Origin: Actinoalloteichus fjordicus
GTDB lineage: Bacteria > Actinomycetota > Actinomycetes > Mycobacteriales > Pseudonocardiaceae
Assembly (NCBI RefSeq): GCF_001941625.1
Contig: NZ_CP016076.1
Location: forward strand, 6,308,001-6,372,000
Direction: 5' to 3'
Length of the DNA stretch: 64,000 nucleotides
The stretch's first letter is position 1. Every line of letters begins with the position of its first letter. The translations under genes and the position numbers were made by a program. The notes beneath the pieces were generated by a model that had not been told where the DNA came from, made no database searches, and saw only the letters and a program-made list of their open reading frames with translations. Below, in pieces: positions 36,875 through 45,086 of the stretch.

Positions 36875-37570
36875 TCAGTCGCCGATCGAGGACAGGTCCG
36901 CCGCCGGTCGCGCCGCGCCCATGCCGGTGCGCCACGAAGCGAATCGCGGCTCGGGGGCGATCAGTCCGGTGTGGACGGCGTCGTGCACTGCCCTGGCCAG
37001 CGCACCGCCGATCCGTGAGCGAGGCCCGCCGTAGCGCTCCGGCTCGCCGTCGAGCGGGCACAGCAGGATGGTGGCGTCGGTGCAGGTTCCGGTGCCCGGC
37101 ACGCCGACCTCCTGGAAGGCCTGTGCCTTCGCCTCGGCCACGGTGGCCACCGCGTTGACCAACGCACCCTCGGTGAGTCGGACCGGCAGGAAGCAGACGG
37201 CGTTGACGGTGCCCGGCGGCGGATCGGTCGGCGAGTCCGGCGCGGCGGCCCAGGTCGGATGCTTGCCGACGCCGGTCGTGACGCAGGCCGACACCCCGTT
37301 GTCGGAGCGACTGACCTGCTGGCGGACGTCCACGGCGGTGAGCAGCCCGACTCCGGGCCCGGTGCAACCCAGCTCCGCGCCGATCTCGGCGAGATGCGCG
37401 GCCGGATCGGGTCGGTCGTAGTCATGGCGCACGGTGGCGTTGCACGCCCAGCTCCGCTCGCCGATGCCGCCGCCCAGGACGGCCGAGGAGATCGACAGCC
37501 ACGGGGAGGTCAGCCGCCATGACAGCACCGGAAGTCCCGCCACCAGGGAGAACGTCGGTTCGACGGTCAC
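36875..37570 (-). CDS. cbiZ: Adenosylcobinamide amidohydrolase
   Basis: 231 residues from the GTG at 37570, which has GAAGGAG 8 nt upstream; upstream frame is not protein-like. CbiZ cleaves the aminopropanol side chain of adenosylcobinamide to give adenosylcobyric acid, allowing salvage of cobamide precursors. Family pattern: LTAVDVRQQV, CVTTGVGKHPTW near 90-100, TVNAVCFLPVRLTEGALVNA and GTGTCTDATILLCPL. It stands alone here: no cobalamin transport or synthesis gene is in the window. Confidence 0.85.
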   Translation of the reverse strand: MTVEPTFSLVAGLPVLSWRLTSPWLSISSAVLGGGIGERSWACNATVRHDYDRPDPAAHLAEIGAELGCTGPGVGLLTAVDVRQQVSRSDNGVSACVTTGVGKHPTWAAAPDSPTDPPPGTVNAVCFLPVRLTEGALVNAVATVAEAKAQAFQEVGVPGTGTCTDATILLCPLDGEPERYGGPRSRIGGALARAVHDAVHTGLIAPEPRFASWRTGMGAARPAADLSSIGD

Positions 37571-38008
37571 GAGCGCATCTCCTTCAGGCGGATGACGACG
37601 AGGCAGGCGCCCGGCGGGCGGTCGGTGCTCGCACCGCATCGGCCTGCGACGCTGGTGCTCCCCGCGAGGACCGGGGTAGACCGTCTCGCACCTGCTCCGC
37701 CGAGCCCTCCCACAGTCTGCCCCCGGTCGGCGTCTGGTCAAGGGTCGGGTCCGGGCGCGGCGAGACTCGGGCGCGCGGGCCTGCTCGGTGCTTCGGCATC
37801 AGCGGTGCGACACCAGCGCAGGCAGGCAGACCGGCCGCCCCGGGCCCGGCCGAGACGCGCCACCGCGCTTGCCGAGGAACGCGGACGGCAGCCCTCGATC
37901 GGTCCGGCGGCGGCTCTGCTCAGGTGTTCCAGGCGGCGCACCCGAGCTCGCCGGAACGTCGACGAACACCGTCGCCCTCACGAGGCACGGTCGGCGGCGA
38001 AGGGCTCC
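37571..38008. other. Gene-free interval between cbiZ and the HMG-CoA lyase gene
   Basis: 438 nt, both flanking genes on the minus strand. It should contain the cbiZ promoter. I looked for a cobalamin riboswitch on the minus strand and found no convincing B12 box or conserved core. No coding frame is credible. Confidence 0.45.
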
Positions 38009-38968
38009 TCAGGAGTCCCCGCCGAGGGCGGTCACCACGCGCGACGCACTCGGCCTGCCCAACCGCTCGGCCATCCAGACGCTCGTCCGGACCAGCGCGT
38101 CGAGGTCGACGCCGTGCTCGATGCCGAGGCCGTCGAGCATCCAGACCAGGTCCTCGGTCGCCAGGTTGCCCGTCGCCGATCCCGCGAAGGGGCAGCCGCC
38201 GAGGCCGCCCGCAGCAGAGTCCACGGTGGACACTCCGGCGCGCAGGGCGGTGTAGGTGTTGGACAACGCCTGCCCATAGGTGTCGTGGAAGTGCACGGCG
38301 AGCTGCGCCGTCGGAACTCCGGCCGTGCCGAAGGACCGCAGCAGCGTCTCCACCTGGCCGGGGGTCGCCACGCCGATGGTGTCGCCCAGGGAGAGCTGCT
38401 CACAGCCGAGGTCCAGCAGCCTACGTCCGGCGGCGGTCACCGATGCCGGGTCTGCCGGGCCCTCCCATGGATCGCCGAAGCACATCGACAGATACCCGCG
38501 CACCCGCAGCCCCGCCTCGCGGGCCCGACGCACCACCGGCTCGAACATGGCGAACTGCTCGTCCATGCTCCGATTGAGATTGCGGCGGGCGAAGGACTCG
38601 GTGGCGCTGGCGAAGATCGCGATGTCCGCCACGCCTGCCTCGACGGCACGGTCCAGCCCGCGTTCGTTGGGCACGAGCACCGGATATCGCACGCCCGGCA
38701 GCCTCGGCAGCGCGGCCAGCAACTCGGCGGCGTCGGCGAGCTGCGGAACCCACCGAGGGCTCACGAAGCTGGTCGCCTCCAGCACGGTCAGCCCCGCCGC
38801 CGCGAGCCTGCGCAGGAACTCCTGCTTGACGTCGACGCCGACCACGGTCGACTCGTTCTGCAGGCCGTCGCGCGCGCCCACCTCCCAGATGGTCACCCTC
38901 GCGGGCAGCGCACCGGGGTCGACGGCGGGCGAGTGCTGCGGCAGCCCGAGCGTGCGGACGGGCGTCAT
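38009..38968 (-). CDS. Hydroxymethylglutaryl-CoA lyase-like protein
   Basis: 319 residues. The ATG at 38968 overlaps the stop of the PH-domain gene (ATGA). A TIM-barrel lyase of the HMGL family: GARDGLQNE (metal/substrate site), SFVSPRWVPQLAD, HFHDTYGQAL (metal-binding His pair) and the catalytic-loop Cys259 in GGLGGCPFAGSATGN. It would split HMG-CoA to acetyl-CoA and acetoacetate in leucine degradation; related aldol-type lyases are the alternative. Confidence 0.88.
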   Translation of the reverse strand: MTPVRTLGLPQHSPAVDPGALPARVTIWEVGARDGLQNESTVVGVDVKQEFLRRLAAAGLTVLEATSFVSPRWVPQLADAAELLAALPRLPGVRYPVLVPNERGLDRAVEAGVADIAIFASATESFARRNLNRSMDEQFAMFEPVVRRAREAGLRVRGYLSMCFGDPWEGPADPASVTAAGRRLLDLGCEQLSLGDTIGVATPGQVETLLRSFGTAGVPTAQLAVHFHDTYGQALSNTYTALRAGVSTVDSAAGGLGGCPFAGSATGNLATEDLVWMLDGLGIEHGVDLDALVRTSVWMAERLGRPSASRVVTALGGDS

Positions 38969-39501
38969 TCCGACCGACGCGGCTGCTGGGAGCGCTGCGG
39001 GTAGTAGAAGTCGCCCTGATCGCCTTCGTCGATCTGCTGGTACAGCATTCCGTGCACGCGTTCGACCTGCGGGACGTCGTCGAAGGTGAGCGCCTCGTCC
39101 GAGGCCGACTCGATGATCAGCGTGCCGCAGCCGAGGACCCGGTCTATCAGACTGTGCTCGAAACGGACGCTGTTGATCCGGTTCAGCGGGATATCCACGC
39201 CGGTGCGATGCAGCACGCCTGCCCGGTACATCACACGCTCGTTGGTCACCACGAAGTGGGTGCTCTGCCAACGGATGAACGGCACCAGAAACAGCCAGAT
39301 GATCAGGATGGCGCCGATCGCGCCGATCGCGATCCAGCCGATCGTGTTCCATTCCTGGTCGTTGACGAACATCGCCCCGAAGACCCCGGCGGCGACGATC
39401 ACCAGGAGGGCCACCGTCGGCCAGAAAATCATCTTCCAGTGCGAATGCTTGTGGACGACGACATGCTCGTCGTTGGTGAGCATGTTCTCCGGGTAACCCA
39501 C
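38965..39501 (-). CDS. PH domain-containing membrane protein
   Basis: 178 residues, GTG start with GAGGAAAG upstream. Two hydrophobic segments (about 24-45 and 53-75), then a bacterial PH (bPH2/DUF304) domain: STHFVVTNERVMYRAGVL, IPLNRINSVRFEHSL and VLGCGTLIIESASDEALTFDDVP. Function unknown. Its place beside birA is conserved with mycobacteria (Rv3278c). It is translationally coupled to the lyase gene downstream. Confidence 0.88.
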   Translation of the reverse strand: MGYPENMLTNDEHVVVHKHSHWKMIFWPTVALLVIVAAGVFGAMFVNDQEWNTIGWIAIGAIGAILIIWLFLVPFIRWQSTHFVVTNERVMYRAGVLHRTGVDIPLNRINSVRFEHSLIDRVLGCGTLIIESASDEALTFDDVPQVERVHGMLYQQIDEGDQGDFYYPQRSQQPRRSE

Positions 39502-39696
39502 GGTCTTTCCTCCAGATCAGGCCCTGCCGTCGTCTCCGACGCGATCACCGTACCGGCGAGACGCCCGTCGCGGGAGCAGGACGGCCATGACGATCAGGGA
39601 TCGGAGCGTCGCAGGCGTCTCGACACCGCGACCGCCGGGTGGACGACCAGCCGGAACTCCCGCGACAGGCGACCCGCTCCGGGGGAGGATGCGGCC

Positions 39697-40179
39697 ATGG
39701 ACACGCAGCGAGCGCCGCTGGGACTCCGCTCACACGACTCCGGGATTCATCTGGTCGAACTGGCCGCCGAGGCCATCGACGTGGTGTGTCCGCGCTGTCG
39801 GTCGCGCGCGGCGAACACCGCACGGCCGAATGACTCCGCCTACGTCGGCACCTGGCCGCGCAGGCTGACCTGCCCGAACTGCGCCTACTGGGCGGAGTGG
39901 GCGTCGGGAGCGGGCAGATACTCGGTGTGGGGCGGCCCGGTGGACCCCTTCTTCGGCGTCCCGCTGTGGTGGCAGGCCGAGTGCTGCGGCGGCCGCACGC
40001 TCTGGGCACTCAACGAGAAGCACCTTGATCTGCTGGAACGCCATGTCGCCGCGAGGCTGCGCGAGCGCACCGGACCGCCACGCAACTCCAGCATGGTGTC
40101 TCGCCTGCCCGGGTGGCTGAGCGCGGCCGGGAATCGCGCGGAGGTGCTCACGACGATTCGCAGGCTCCGCGCCCGATGA
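39697..40179 (+). CDS. Zinc-ribbon-like hypothetical protein
   Basis: 160 residues from the ATG at 39697, with GGGGGAGG about 9 nt upstream. Two CxxC pairs (VCPRCRS about 30-36, TCPNCAYW about 58-65) should bind zinc, and a third Cys pair lies in AECCGGRTLWALNEKHLDLLE. The C-terminal helix is basic. The family is a conserved hypothetical one; no function is known to me. It is transcribed alone, convergent with birA. Confidence 0.75.
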   Translation: MDTQRAPLGLRSHDSGIHLVELAAEAIDVVCPRCRSRAANTARPNDSAYVGTWPRRLTCPNCAYWAEWASGAGRYSVWGGPVDPFFGVPLWWQAECCGGRTLWALNEKHLDLLERHVAARLRERTGPPRNSSMVSRLPGWLSAAGNRAEVLTTIRRLRAR

Positions 40180-40208
40180 TCCGGCCTCCGCTCGGCTTGA
40201 CTCGGCGA

Positions 40209-41072
40209 TCAGCGAGCGCGCAGATGCACGACGTCACCGGCGGAGAAGGCCTCGGTCCGTCCTGAATCGGAACGGACGAGGAGCCTGCCCGCCTCGTCGA
40301 CGTCGACGGCGGTGCCGAGCACCGAGTGATCCCCCGCCAACTCCACCCGCACGCGGCGTCCCAGCGTCGCGCTCGCCTCCCGGTAGGCCGCGAGCTGTCC
40401 GGACCGCACGACGTCACCGCCCTGGCTCCGCCAGGCACGCTCGACGGTGTCCAGCTCGCCGAGCAGCCGGATCGCAAGTGCGGCCCGGTCGAGGCCCACG
40501 GCTCCCTCGGCGCGCAGCGACGTCGCCTGCGGACCGGTCGGCCTGGCAGGCAGCTCATCGGGCTGGTGATCGACATTGAGGCCGAGGCCCACGACCACGG
40601 CGGGGCTCGCCGGGCCGCCACCCGCCCGGCCGACAGGCACCACCGCCTCGGCCAGGATTCCCGCGCACTTGCGCTCCGCAGGCCCGACCAGCAGGTCGTT
40701 CGGCCACTTCATCGCCGCCTCGACCCCGCAGGCCGACCGCACCGCTCGGGTCAGGGCCAGCCCGGCGAGCAGCGGCAGCCAGCCGAAGTGAACGGGTGAG
40801 ACGCCCTCGGGGCGCAGCAGCAGACTGAGATAGAGCCCGGCCCCGGCGGGCGAGGCCCAGGCCCGGCTCTGCCGCCCTCGCCCGCCGGTCTGCTCCTCGG
40901 CGATCAGCACGACGCGGTCCGGCGCCCCGGCCTGCGCGGCAGCGGCCACGTCCGCGTTGGTCGAACCGGTGGTCGGCACCACGTCGAGCGCGGCGTAGGC
41001 GCCTGCGGGCCCGAGCAGGGCCGCTCGAAGGACTTCCTGGTCAAGCGGGGTGCGCTCCGGGTGTTCGGCCAT
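40209..41072 (-). CDS. birA: Biotin-[acetyl-CoA-carboxylase] ligase
   Basis: 287 residues. It attaches biotin to carboxylase carrier domains. The ATG at 41072 lies 6 nt after a -10 hexamer (leaderless). Motifs are [24 protein letters not shown] (biotinyl-AMP loop), KWPNDLLVG (catalytic Lys) and [11 protein letters not shown]; the C-terminal SH3-like domain ends the protein. There is no N-terminal helix-turn-helix, so it is not a repressor. Its natural clients here are AccA3 (biotin at Lys568) with AccD and AccE. The gene diverges from accD, as in mycobacteria. Confidence 0.93.
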   Translation of the reverse strand: MAEHPERTPLDQEVLRAALLGPAGAYAALDVVPTTGSTNADVAAAAQAGAPDRVVLIAEEQTGGRGRQSRAWASPAGAGLYLSLLLRPEGVSPVHFGWLPLLAGLALTRAVRSACGVEAAMKWPNDLLVGPAERKCAGILAEAVVPVGRAGGGPASPAVVVGLGLNVDHQPDELPARPTGPQATSLRAEGAVGLDRAALAIRLLGELDTVERAWRSQGGDVVRSGQLAAYREASATLGRRVRVELAGDHSVLGTAVDVDEAGRLLVRSDSGRTEAFSAGDVVHLRAR

Positions 41073-41078
41073 CGGCGG

Positions 41079-41084
41079 AGCATA
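41079..41084 (-). promoter_or_regulatory. -10 element (TATGCT) of birA
   Basis: TATGCT on the minus strand ends 6 nt before the birA ATG; no Shine-Dalgarno lies between. Leaderless start. Confidence 0.55.
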
Positions 41085-41356
41085 CGGCCGACAGACTGCG
41101 CCGGGTTCGGCGCCGGGGCCGCCCCCGGCGCTCGCGCACGGAGAATCCGGGGCCGGAGCAGGCATCCGAGGCAGGCCGAGAGGACGACCGGTCCGAACGT
41201 CGCCGAGACCGTGCAGCCCGGTCAGAGCCGGACCGCGAGAGAAGGTGGCACGGCGAAAGGTCCACGACATCAGGACCGAAGGCTCCTCGCCCACCTCGAC
41301 GTGGTCCGGCGAACGATGAGGCCCGCCGGTGCTACGAGAGCCGCAGTCGGGCCGGC

Positions 41357-41362
41357 TAGGCT
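41357..41362 (+). promoter_or_regulatory. -10 element (TAGGCT) of accD
   Basis: TAGGCT ends 7 nt before the ATG at 41370, with no Shine-Dalgarno. Leaderless start for the carboxylase beta subunit. Confidence 0.55.
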
Positions 41363-41369
41363 CGGCCAC

Positions 41370-43013
41370 ATGAGCAGCGCAACCGAGCCCGTCGGGGACC
41401 TGTCGGACGTCGAACCGGACATCCACACCACGGCGGGCAAGCTCGCCGACCTGGCGCGCCGGAACCACGAGGCCGTGCACGCCGGGTCCGCCCGCGCGGT
41501 GGAGCGACAACACGCCAAGGGCAAGCAGACGGCCCGCGAGCGCATCGACATGCTGCTCGATCCCGGCTCGTTCGTCGAACTCGACGAGCACGCAAGGCAC
41601 CGATCCACCAACTTCGGACAGGAGCACAACCGACCCTACGGCGACGGAGTCGTCATCGGCTTCGGCACCGTCGACGAGCGCCCGATCTGTGTGTTCAGCC
41701 AGGACGTCACCGTCTTCGGCGGCTCGCTCGGCGAGGTCTACGGCGAGAAGATCGTCAAGATCCTCGACCTGGCGCTCAAGACGGGCAGGCCGATCGTCGG
41801 CATCAACGAAGGCGGCGGGGCCCGCATCCAGGAGGGCGTCGTCTCCCTCGGCCTCTACGGCGAGATCTTCCGCCGCAACACGCACGCCTCCGGCGTGATC
41901 CCGCAGATCTCGCTGATCATGGGTGCCACGGCAGGCGGCCACGTCTACTCCCCCGCCTTGACGGACTTCGTGGTGATGGTCGACAAGACCTCCCACATGT
42001 TCATCACCGGCCCGGACGTCATCAAGACGGTCACCGGAGAGGAGGTCACCTTCGAGGAGCTGGGCGGGGCCGACACCCACAACACCCGGTCCGGCGTGGC
42101 CCACTACCTCGGTGGTGACGAGGAGGACGCGATCTCCTACGTCAAGTCGCTGCTCGGGCACCTGCCCGCCAACAATCTCAGCGAGCCGCCCGTCTATCCG
42201 CCGTCGGCCCCGGCGGGACCGGGCTCGATCGCCGAGCAGCTCACCGAAACCGACCTCGAGCTCGACACGCTGATCCCGGACTCGGCGAACCAGCCGTACG
42301 ACATGCATGAGGTGCTGTCGCGGGTGCTCGACGACGGCGAGTTCCTGGAGGTCCACGAGCGGTTCGCCCCCAACATCATCGTCGGCTTCGGCCGAATCGA
42401 GGGGCAGAGCGTGGGGGTGGTCGCCAACCAGCCCACCCAGTTCGCCGGTTGTCTGGACATCGACGCCAGTGAGAAGGCGGCCCGGTTCGTGCGCACCTGC
42501 GACGCGTTCAACGTGCCGGTGCTGACCTTCGTCGACGTGCCGGGATTCCTGCCGGGCACCGAGCAGGAGTGGAACGGCATCATCCGGCGCGGCGCCAAGC
42601 TGCTGTACGCCTATGCCGAGGCCACCGTCCCGCTGATCACCACGATCACCAGGAAGGCCTTCGGCGGCGCCTACGACGTGATGGGCTCCAAACACCTCGG
42701 GGCCGACGTCAACCTGGCCTGGCCGACGGCGCAGATCGCGGTGATGGGCGCCCAGGGGGCGGCGAACATCGTGCACCGCAAGACACTGGCCAAGGCCGCC
42801 GCCGACGGTGCGGACACCGACGCGCTGCGCGCTCGGCTCCAGCAGGAGTACGAGGACGCGTTGTGCAACCCGTACGTGGCGGCCGAGCGCGGCTACGTCG
42901 ACTCGGTGATCGCGCCCTCGCACACGCGCGGCTACCTCGCGCGGTCGCTGCGGCTGCTGCGCGACAAGCGCGAGACGCTGCCGCCGAAGAAGCACGGCAA
43001 CATTCCGCTGTGA
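41370..43013 (+). CDS. accD5: Acyl-CoA carboxylase beta subunit (AccD5/PccB-like)
   Basis: 547 residues. Carboxyltransferase subunit of acetyl/propionyl-CoA carboxylase: N-terminal half with [14 protein letters not shown] and [18 protein letters not shown]-terminal half with [24 protein letters not shown] shown here as [16 protein letters not shown], then [17 protein letters not shown] and [17 protein letters not shown]. The start follows a leaderless promoter; the frame is open about 100 codons further upstream but is not protein-like. Followed by a strong hairpin and accE. In mycobacteria AccD5 works with AccA3 and AccE5 to make methylmalonyl-CoA. Confidence 0.93.
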   Translation: MSSATEPVGDLSDVEPDIHTTAGKLADLARRNHEAVHAGSARAVERQHAKGKQTARERIDMLLDPGSFVELDEHARHRSTNFGQEHNRPYGDGVVIGFGTVDERPICVFSQDVTVFGGSLGEVYGEKIVKILDLALKTGRPIVGINEGGGARIQEGVVSLGLYGEIFRRNTHASGVIPQISLIMGATAGGHVYSPALTDFVVMVDKTSHMFITGPDVIKTVTGEEVTFEELGGADTHNTRSGVAHYLGGDEEDAISYVKSLLGHLPANNLSEPPVYPPSAPAGPGSIAEQLTETDLELDTLIPDSANQPYDMHEVLSRVLDDGEFLEVHERFAPNIIVGFGRIEGQSVGVVANQPTQFAGCLDIDASEKAARFVRTCDAFNVPVLTFVDVPGFLPGTEQEWNGIIRRGAKLLYAYAEATVPLITTITRKAFGGAYDVMGSKHLGADVNLAWPTAQIAVMGAQGAANIVHRKTLAKAAADGADTDALRARLQQEYEDALCNPYVAAERGYVDSVIAPSHTRGYLARSLRLLRDKRETLPPKKHGNIPL

Positions 43014-43025
43014 GGTGCCGGAAGT

Positions 43026-43059
43026 GAGTCCGCTCCGGCGACATGGCCGGAGCGGACTC
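43026..43059 (+). terminator. 14-bp hairpin between accD and accE
   Basis: A perfect 14-bp stem (43026-43039 with 43046-43059) with a 6-nt loop, 13 nt after the accD stop and 120 nt before accE. It may terminate most accD transcripts or stabilise the accD mRNA, lowering accE expression. Confidence 0.7.
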
Positions 43060-43179
43060 GGCGGGACGACAGACGGCAGCGGCGAGCGGCCCGATCAGCC
43101 TGCGCAGCACGGGGTGGAAGCGGGCAGACAGGCCGACGGGGCGACGAGTCGCATCGGGCGGCCAGAGCGGAGGACGAGG

Positions 43180-43404
43180 ATGACGGATCAGCAGGAGCAG
43201 CCGAGGGAGCGTCCGATGCTCCGCGTCGTGCGGGGCGAGCCCGACGACGTGGAGTTGGCCGCGTTGACGGCAGTGCTCGCGGCCGTCGACACTCCGGTCC
43301 GTGAGCCGCCGAAGCCGACCCGCTCCGGCTGGGCGGATCGCGCCGCGCTGCTGCGTCGGCCACTGTCGCCGGGCGAGGGGGCCTGGCGTCGCTCCGCCTT
43401 CTGA
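43180..43404 (+). CDS. accE5: Acyl-CoA carboxylase epsilon subunit
   Basis: 74 residues, ATG with GAGGACGAGG-type purine run just upstream. The small subunit binds between alpha and beta carboxylase subunits and boosts activity. Family pattern: LRVVRGEPDDVELAALTAVLAA in the N-terminal half (shown as LRVVRGEPDDVELAALTAVL), SGWADRAALLRRPLSPGEGAWRRS at the end (shown as SGWADRAALLRRPL). It follows accD as in mycobacteria, but behind a strong hairpin. Confidence 0.88.
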   Translation: MTDQQEQPRERPMLRVVRGEPDDVELAALTAVLAAVDTPVREPPKPTRSGWADRAALLRRPLSPGEGAWRRSAF

Positions 43405-43599
43405 GTGTTCCGGGGCGTCGGTCTCCCGGCCGATGGCCGTTCTCGACGCTCTCGGCTCACGACGACGGCGGCGGGCGGGCCGGGGTCGGGGAGCCGAGGT
43501 CGGCGATGGTGAGAACGAACGATCGGCCGGCCGCGCGAAGCCACGAGATCACCCGCGCAGGCGAACTCCGACGAGCAAGGCCGGTGCAGGCCGTGGCAT

Positions 43600-43605
43600 T
43601 AGGCT
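43600..43605 (+). promoter_or_regulatory. -10 element (TAGGCT) of the VOC gene
   Basis: TAGGCT, 6 nt before the GTG at 43612. Leaderless start. Confidence 0.55.
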
Positions 43606-43611
43606 GACGCG

Positions 43612-44004
43612 GTGAATCTCGACTTGGTCGCCGTCATCGTCAGCGAATACGACTCGGCGATCGCGTTCTTCGTCGACGTGCTGGGGTTCGAACTCGTCGA
43701 GGACACGCCGTCGCTCACCAACGACGGACGTGCGAAGCGATGGGTCGTCGTCCGCCCGCCCGGTGCCGCGACCGGTGTGCTCCTGGCCCGTGCCGACGGC
43801 GCCGATCAGTCCGCCGCCCTCGGCCGCCAAGCAGCAGACCGGGTGGGCTTCTTCCTTCGCGTTGATGATTTCGAGACGTCCTACCGACGAATGCTGGCAG
43901 CCGAGGTCGAGTTCCTGACCGAACCCCGCACCGAGCCGTACGGTCGCGTGGCCGTGTTCCTCGACATCGCGGGCAACCGCTGGGATCTTCTCGGCCCGGC
44001 CTGA
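43612..44004 (+). CDS. VOC (glyoxalase/bleomycin-resistance) family protein
   Basis: 130 residues, GTG start. The fold pattern is a repeated beta-alpha-beta-beta-beta unit: DLVAVIVSEYDSAIAFFVDVLGFEL at the start (shown as DSAIAFFVDVLGFEL), RVGFFLRVDDFETSYRRM in the middle and VAVFLDIAGNRWDLLGP at the end. Such proteins bind metals and small molecules (glyoxalases, dioxygenases, antibiotic-binding proteins). The specific function is unknown. Confidence 0.85.
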   Translation: MNLDLVAVIVSEYDSAIAFFVDVLGFELVEDTPSLTNDGRAKRWVVVRPPGAATGVLLARADGADQSAALGRQAADRVGFFLRVDDFETSYRRMLAAEVEFLTEPRTEPYGRVAVFLDIAGNRWDLLGPA

Positions 44005-44081
44005 TTTCGACTCCGGCGGGAGTAGGCAGGAGACCGCGCGCAGCCCGGACCACCCGCTGCTCATTCCGTCGCCGCAGGTCT

Positions 44082-44120
44082 GCGGGGGCCGGCGACTCAT
44101 CGAGTCGCCCATGCCCCCGC
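44082..44120. terminator. Bidirectional hairpin between VOC and YciI genes
   Basis: Two nested perfect stems: 8 bp outside (44082-44089 with 44113-44120) and 8 bp inside (44091-44098 with 44102-44109, 3-nt loop). Placed between two convergent genes. Confidence 0.8.
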
Positions 44121-44131
44121 GGCGCCTCGCT

Positions 44132-44560
44132 TCAGTCCTGCTGAGCGGCGACCTCGGCACGCAGGCGCTCCTCGGCCTCGCGGAGCTCGGGAGTGAACTC
44201 CTCGCCGAAGTCCTCGGCCTCGAACACCTGCCGGATCTCCATCTCCTGCTCGCCCTCGGCGGGCGCCGGGCAACGACGCGCCCACTCGACGGCCTCCTCC
44301 TTCGACGCCACCTGGATCAGCCAGAAGCCGGCGACCAGTTCCTTGGTCTCGGTGAACGGACCGTCGATGACCGAGGACTTCCCGTCCTTGAAGCGCACCC
44401 GGGCGCCCTTGTCACTCGAGTGCAGGCCCTCGCCAGCCAACACGATGCCCGCCTTGACCAGCTCCTCGTTGTAGCGGCCCATCTCGGCGAGCAGCTCCTC
44501 GTCCGGCAGCGCACCGGCCTCGGTCTCTTCGGTCGCCTTCATGATGATCATGAATCGCAT
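44132..44560 (-). CDS. YciI/DGPF-domain family protein
   Basis: 142 residues from the ATG at 44560 with GGAGAAG 3-4 nt upstream; the longer open frame is not used. The N-terminus MRFMIIMKATEETEAGALP and the internal SSVIDGPFTETKELVAGFWL identify the YCII-related (DGPF) family, small dimeric proteins often found beside ECF sigma genes or used as catalytic modules. Function unknown. The nearest ECF sigma is 17 kb away, so no partnership is implied. Confidence 0.88.
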   Translation of the reverse strand: MRFMIIMKATEETEAGALPDEELLAEMGRYNEELVKAGIVLAGEGLHSSDKGARVRFKDGKSSVIDGPFTETKELVAGFWLIQVASKEEAVEWARRCPAPAEGEQEMEIRQVFEAEDFGEEFTPELREAEERLRAEVAAQQD

Positions 44561-45086
44561 CGTCTTCTCCTTCGGGTGAGGGCCGGTCGCACAGCACGGC
44601 CCTGGTGACCGCGCTGCCCCTGCCTTCACCAGTGCGTCGAACGGCCGAGCCCGGAATCGACATGAACCCGAAGTTTTTTCCGGTCTATCTCGGCAGGGCA
44701 ACGACGGTGCTCATAATCGCAGGTGAGAGCCGTCGGTCTGACGGAAATTCCCAAGCTGCGGAGCTGGCGGGCCGAGCGGAGGGACCTCGCGGCGTGCCGT
44801 CGGACGCCTACTGCTGCTCGGCGAAGCCCGACCAGCACCGGCTCGGCTCGGCTGGATCGTCGGGCCGCGCCGGACCCGGAGTCGGCCGGCTCCAGACCCG
44901 TCTGACGGCCGTCCAGCCGTGGCCGGGCCCGCTGCGGCATCGCAGACAGTGACATCACCGACAGCGCCGTCACCAGCAGTGATGCTCGCTGAGAGTTGTC
45001 ATCTGTCCGCAACGAATGGATCTGTCGCGCCCCTCGTCAGGCCGTTAGCGTGACAAACGACCTTGCCGTGTGATCAGGAGGCACCC
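44561..45086. other. Gene-free interval upstream of the S15 peptidase gene
   Basis: 526 nt between divergent genes. It contains the promoters of both. I see an inverted CATCAC/GTGATG pair near 44950-44980 and no credible coding frame. Confidence 0.45.

Noticed and set aside
37571-37760. Cobalamin riboswitch upstream of cbiZ
   Set aside because: Isolated matches such as GGTGCGAG and ACTGTGGG occur, but in the wrong order and without a B12 box.
41073-42995. In-frame upstream extension of birA across accD
   Set aside because: It is antisense to accD. A leaderless promoter and normal BirA N-terminus set the start at 41072.
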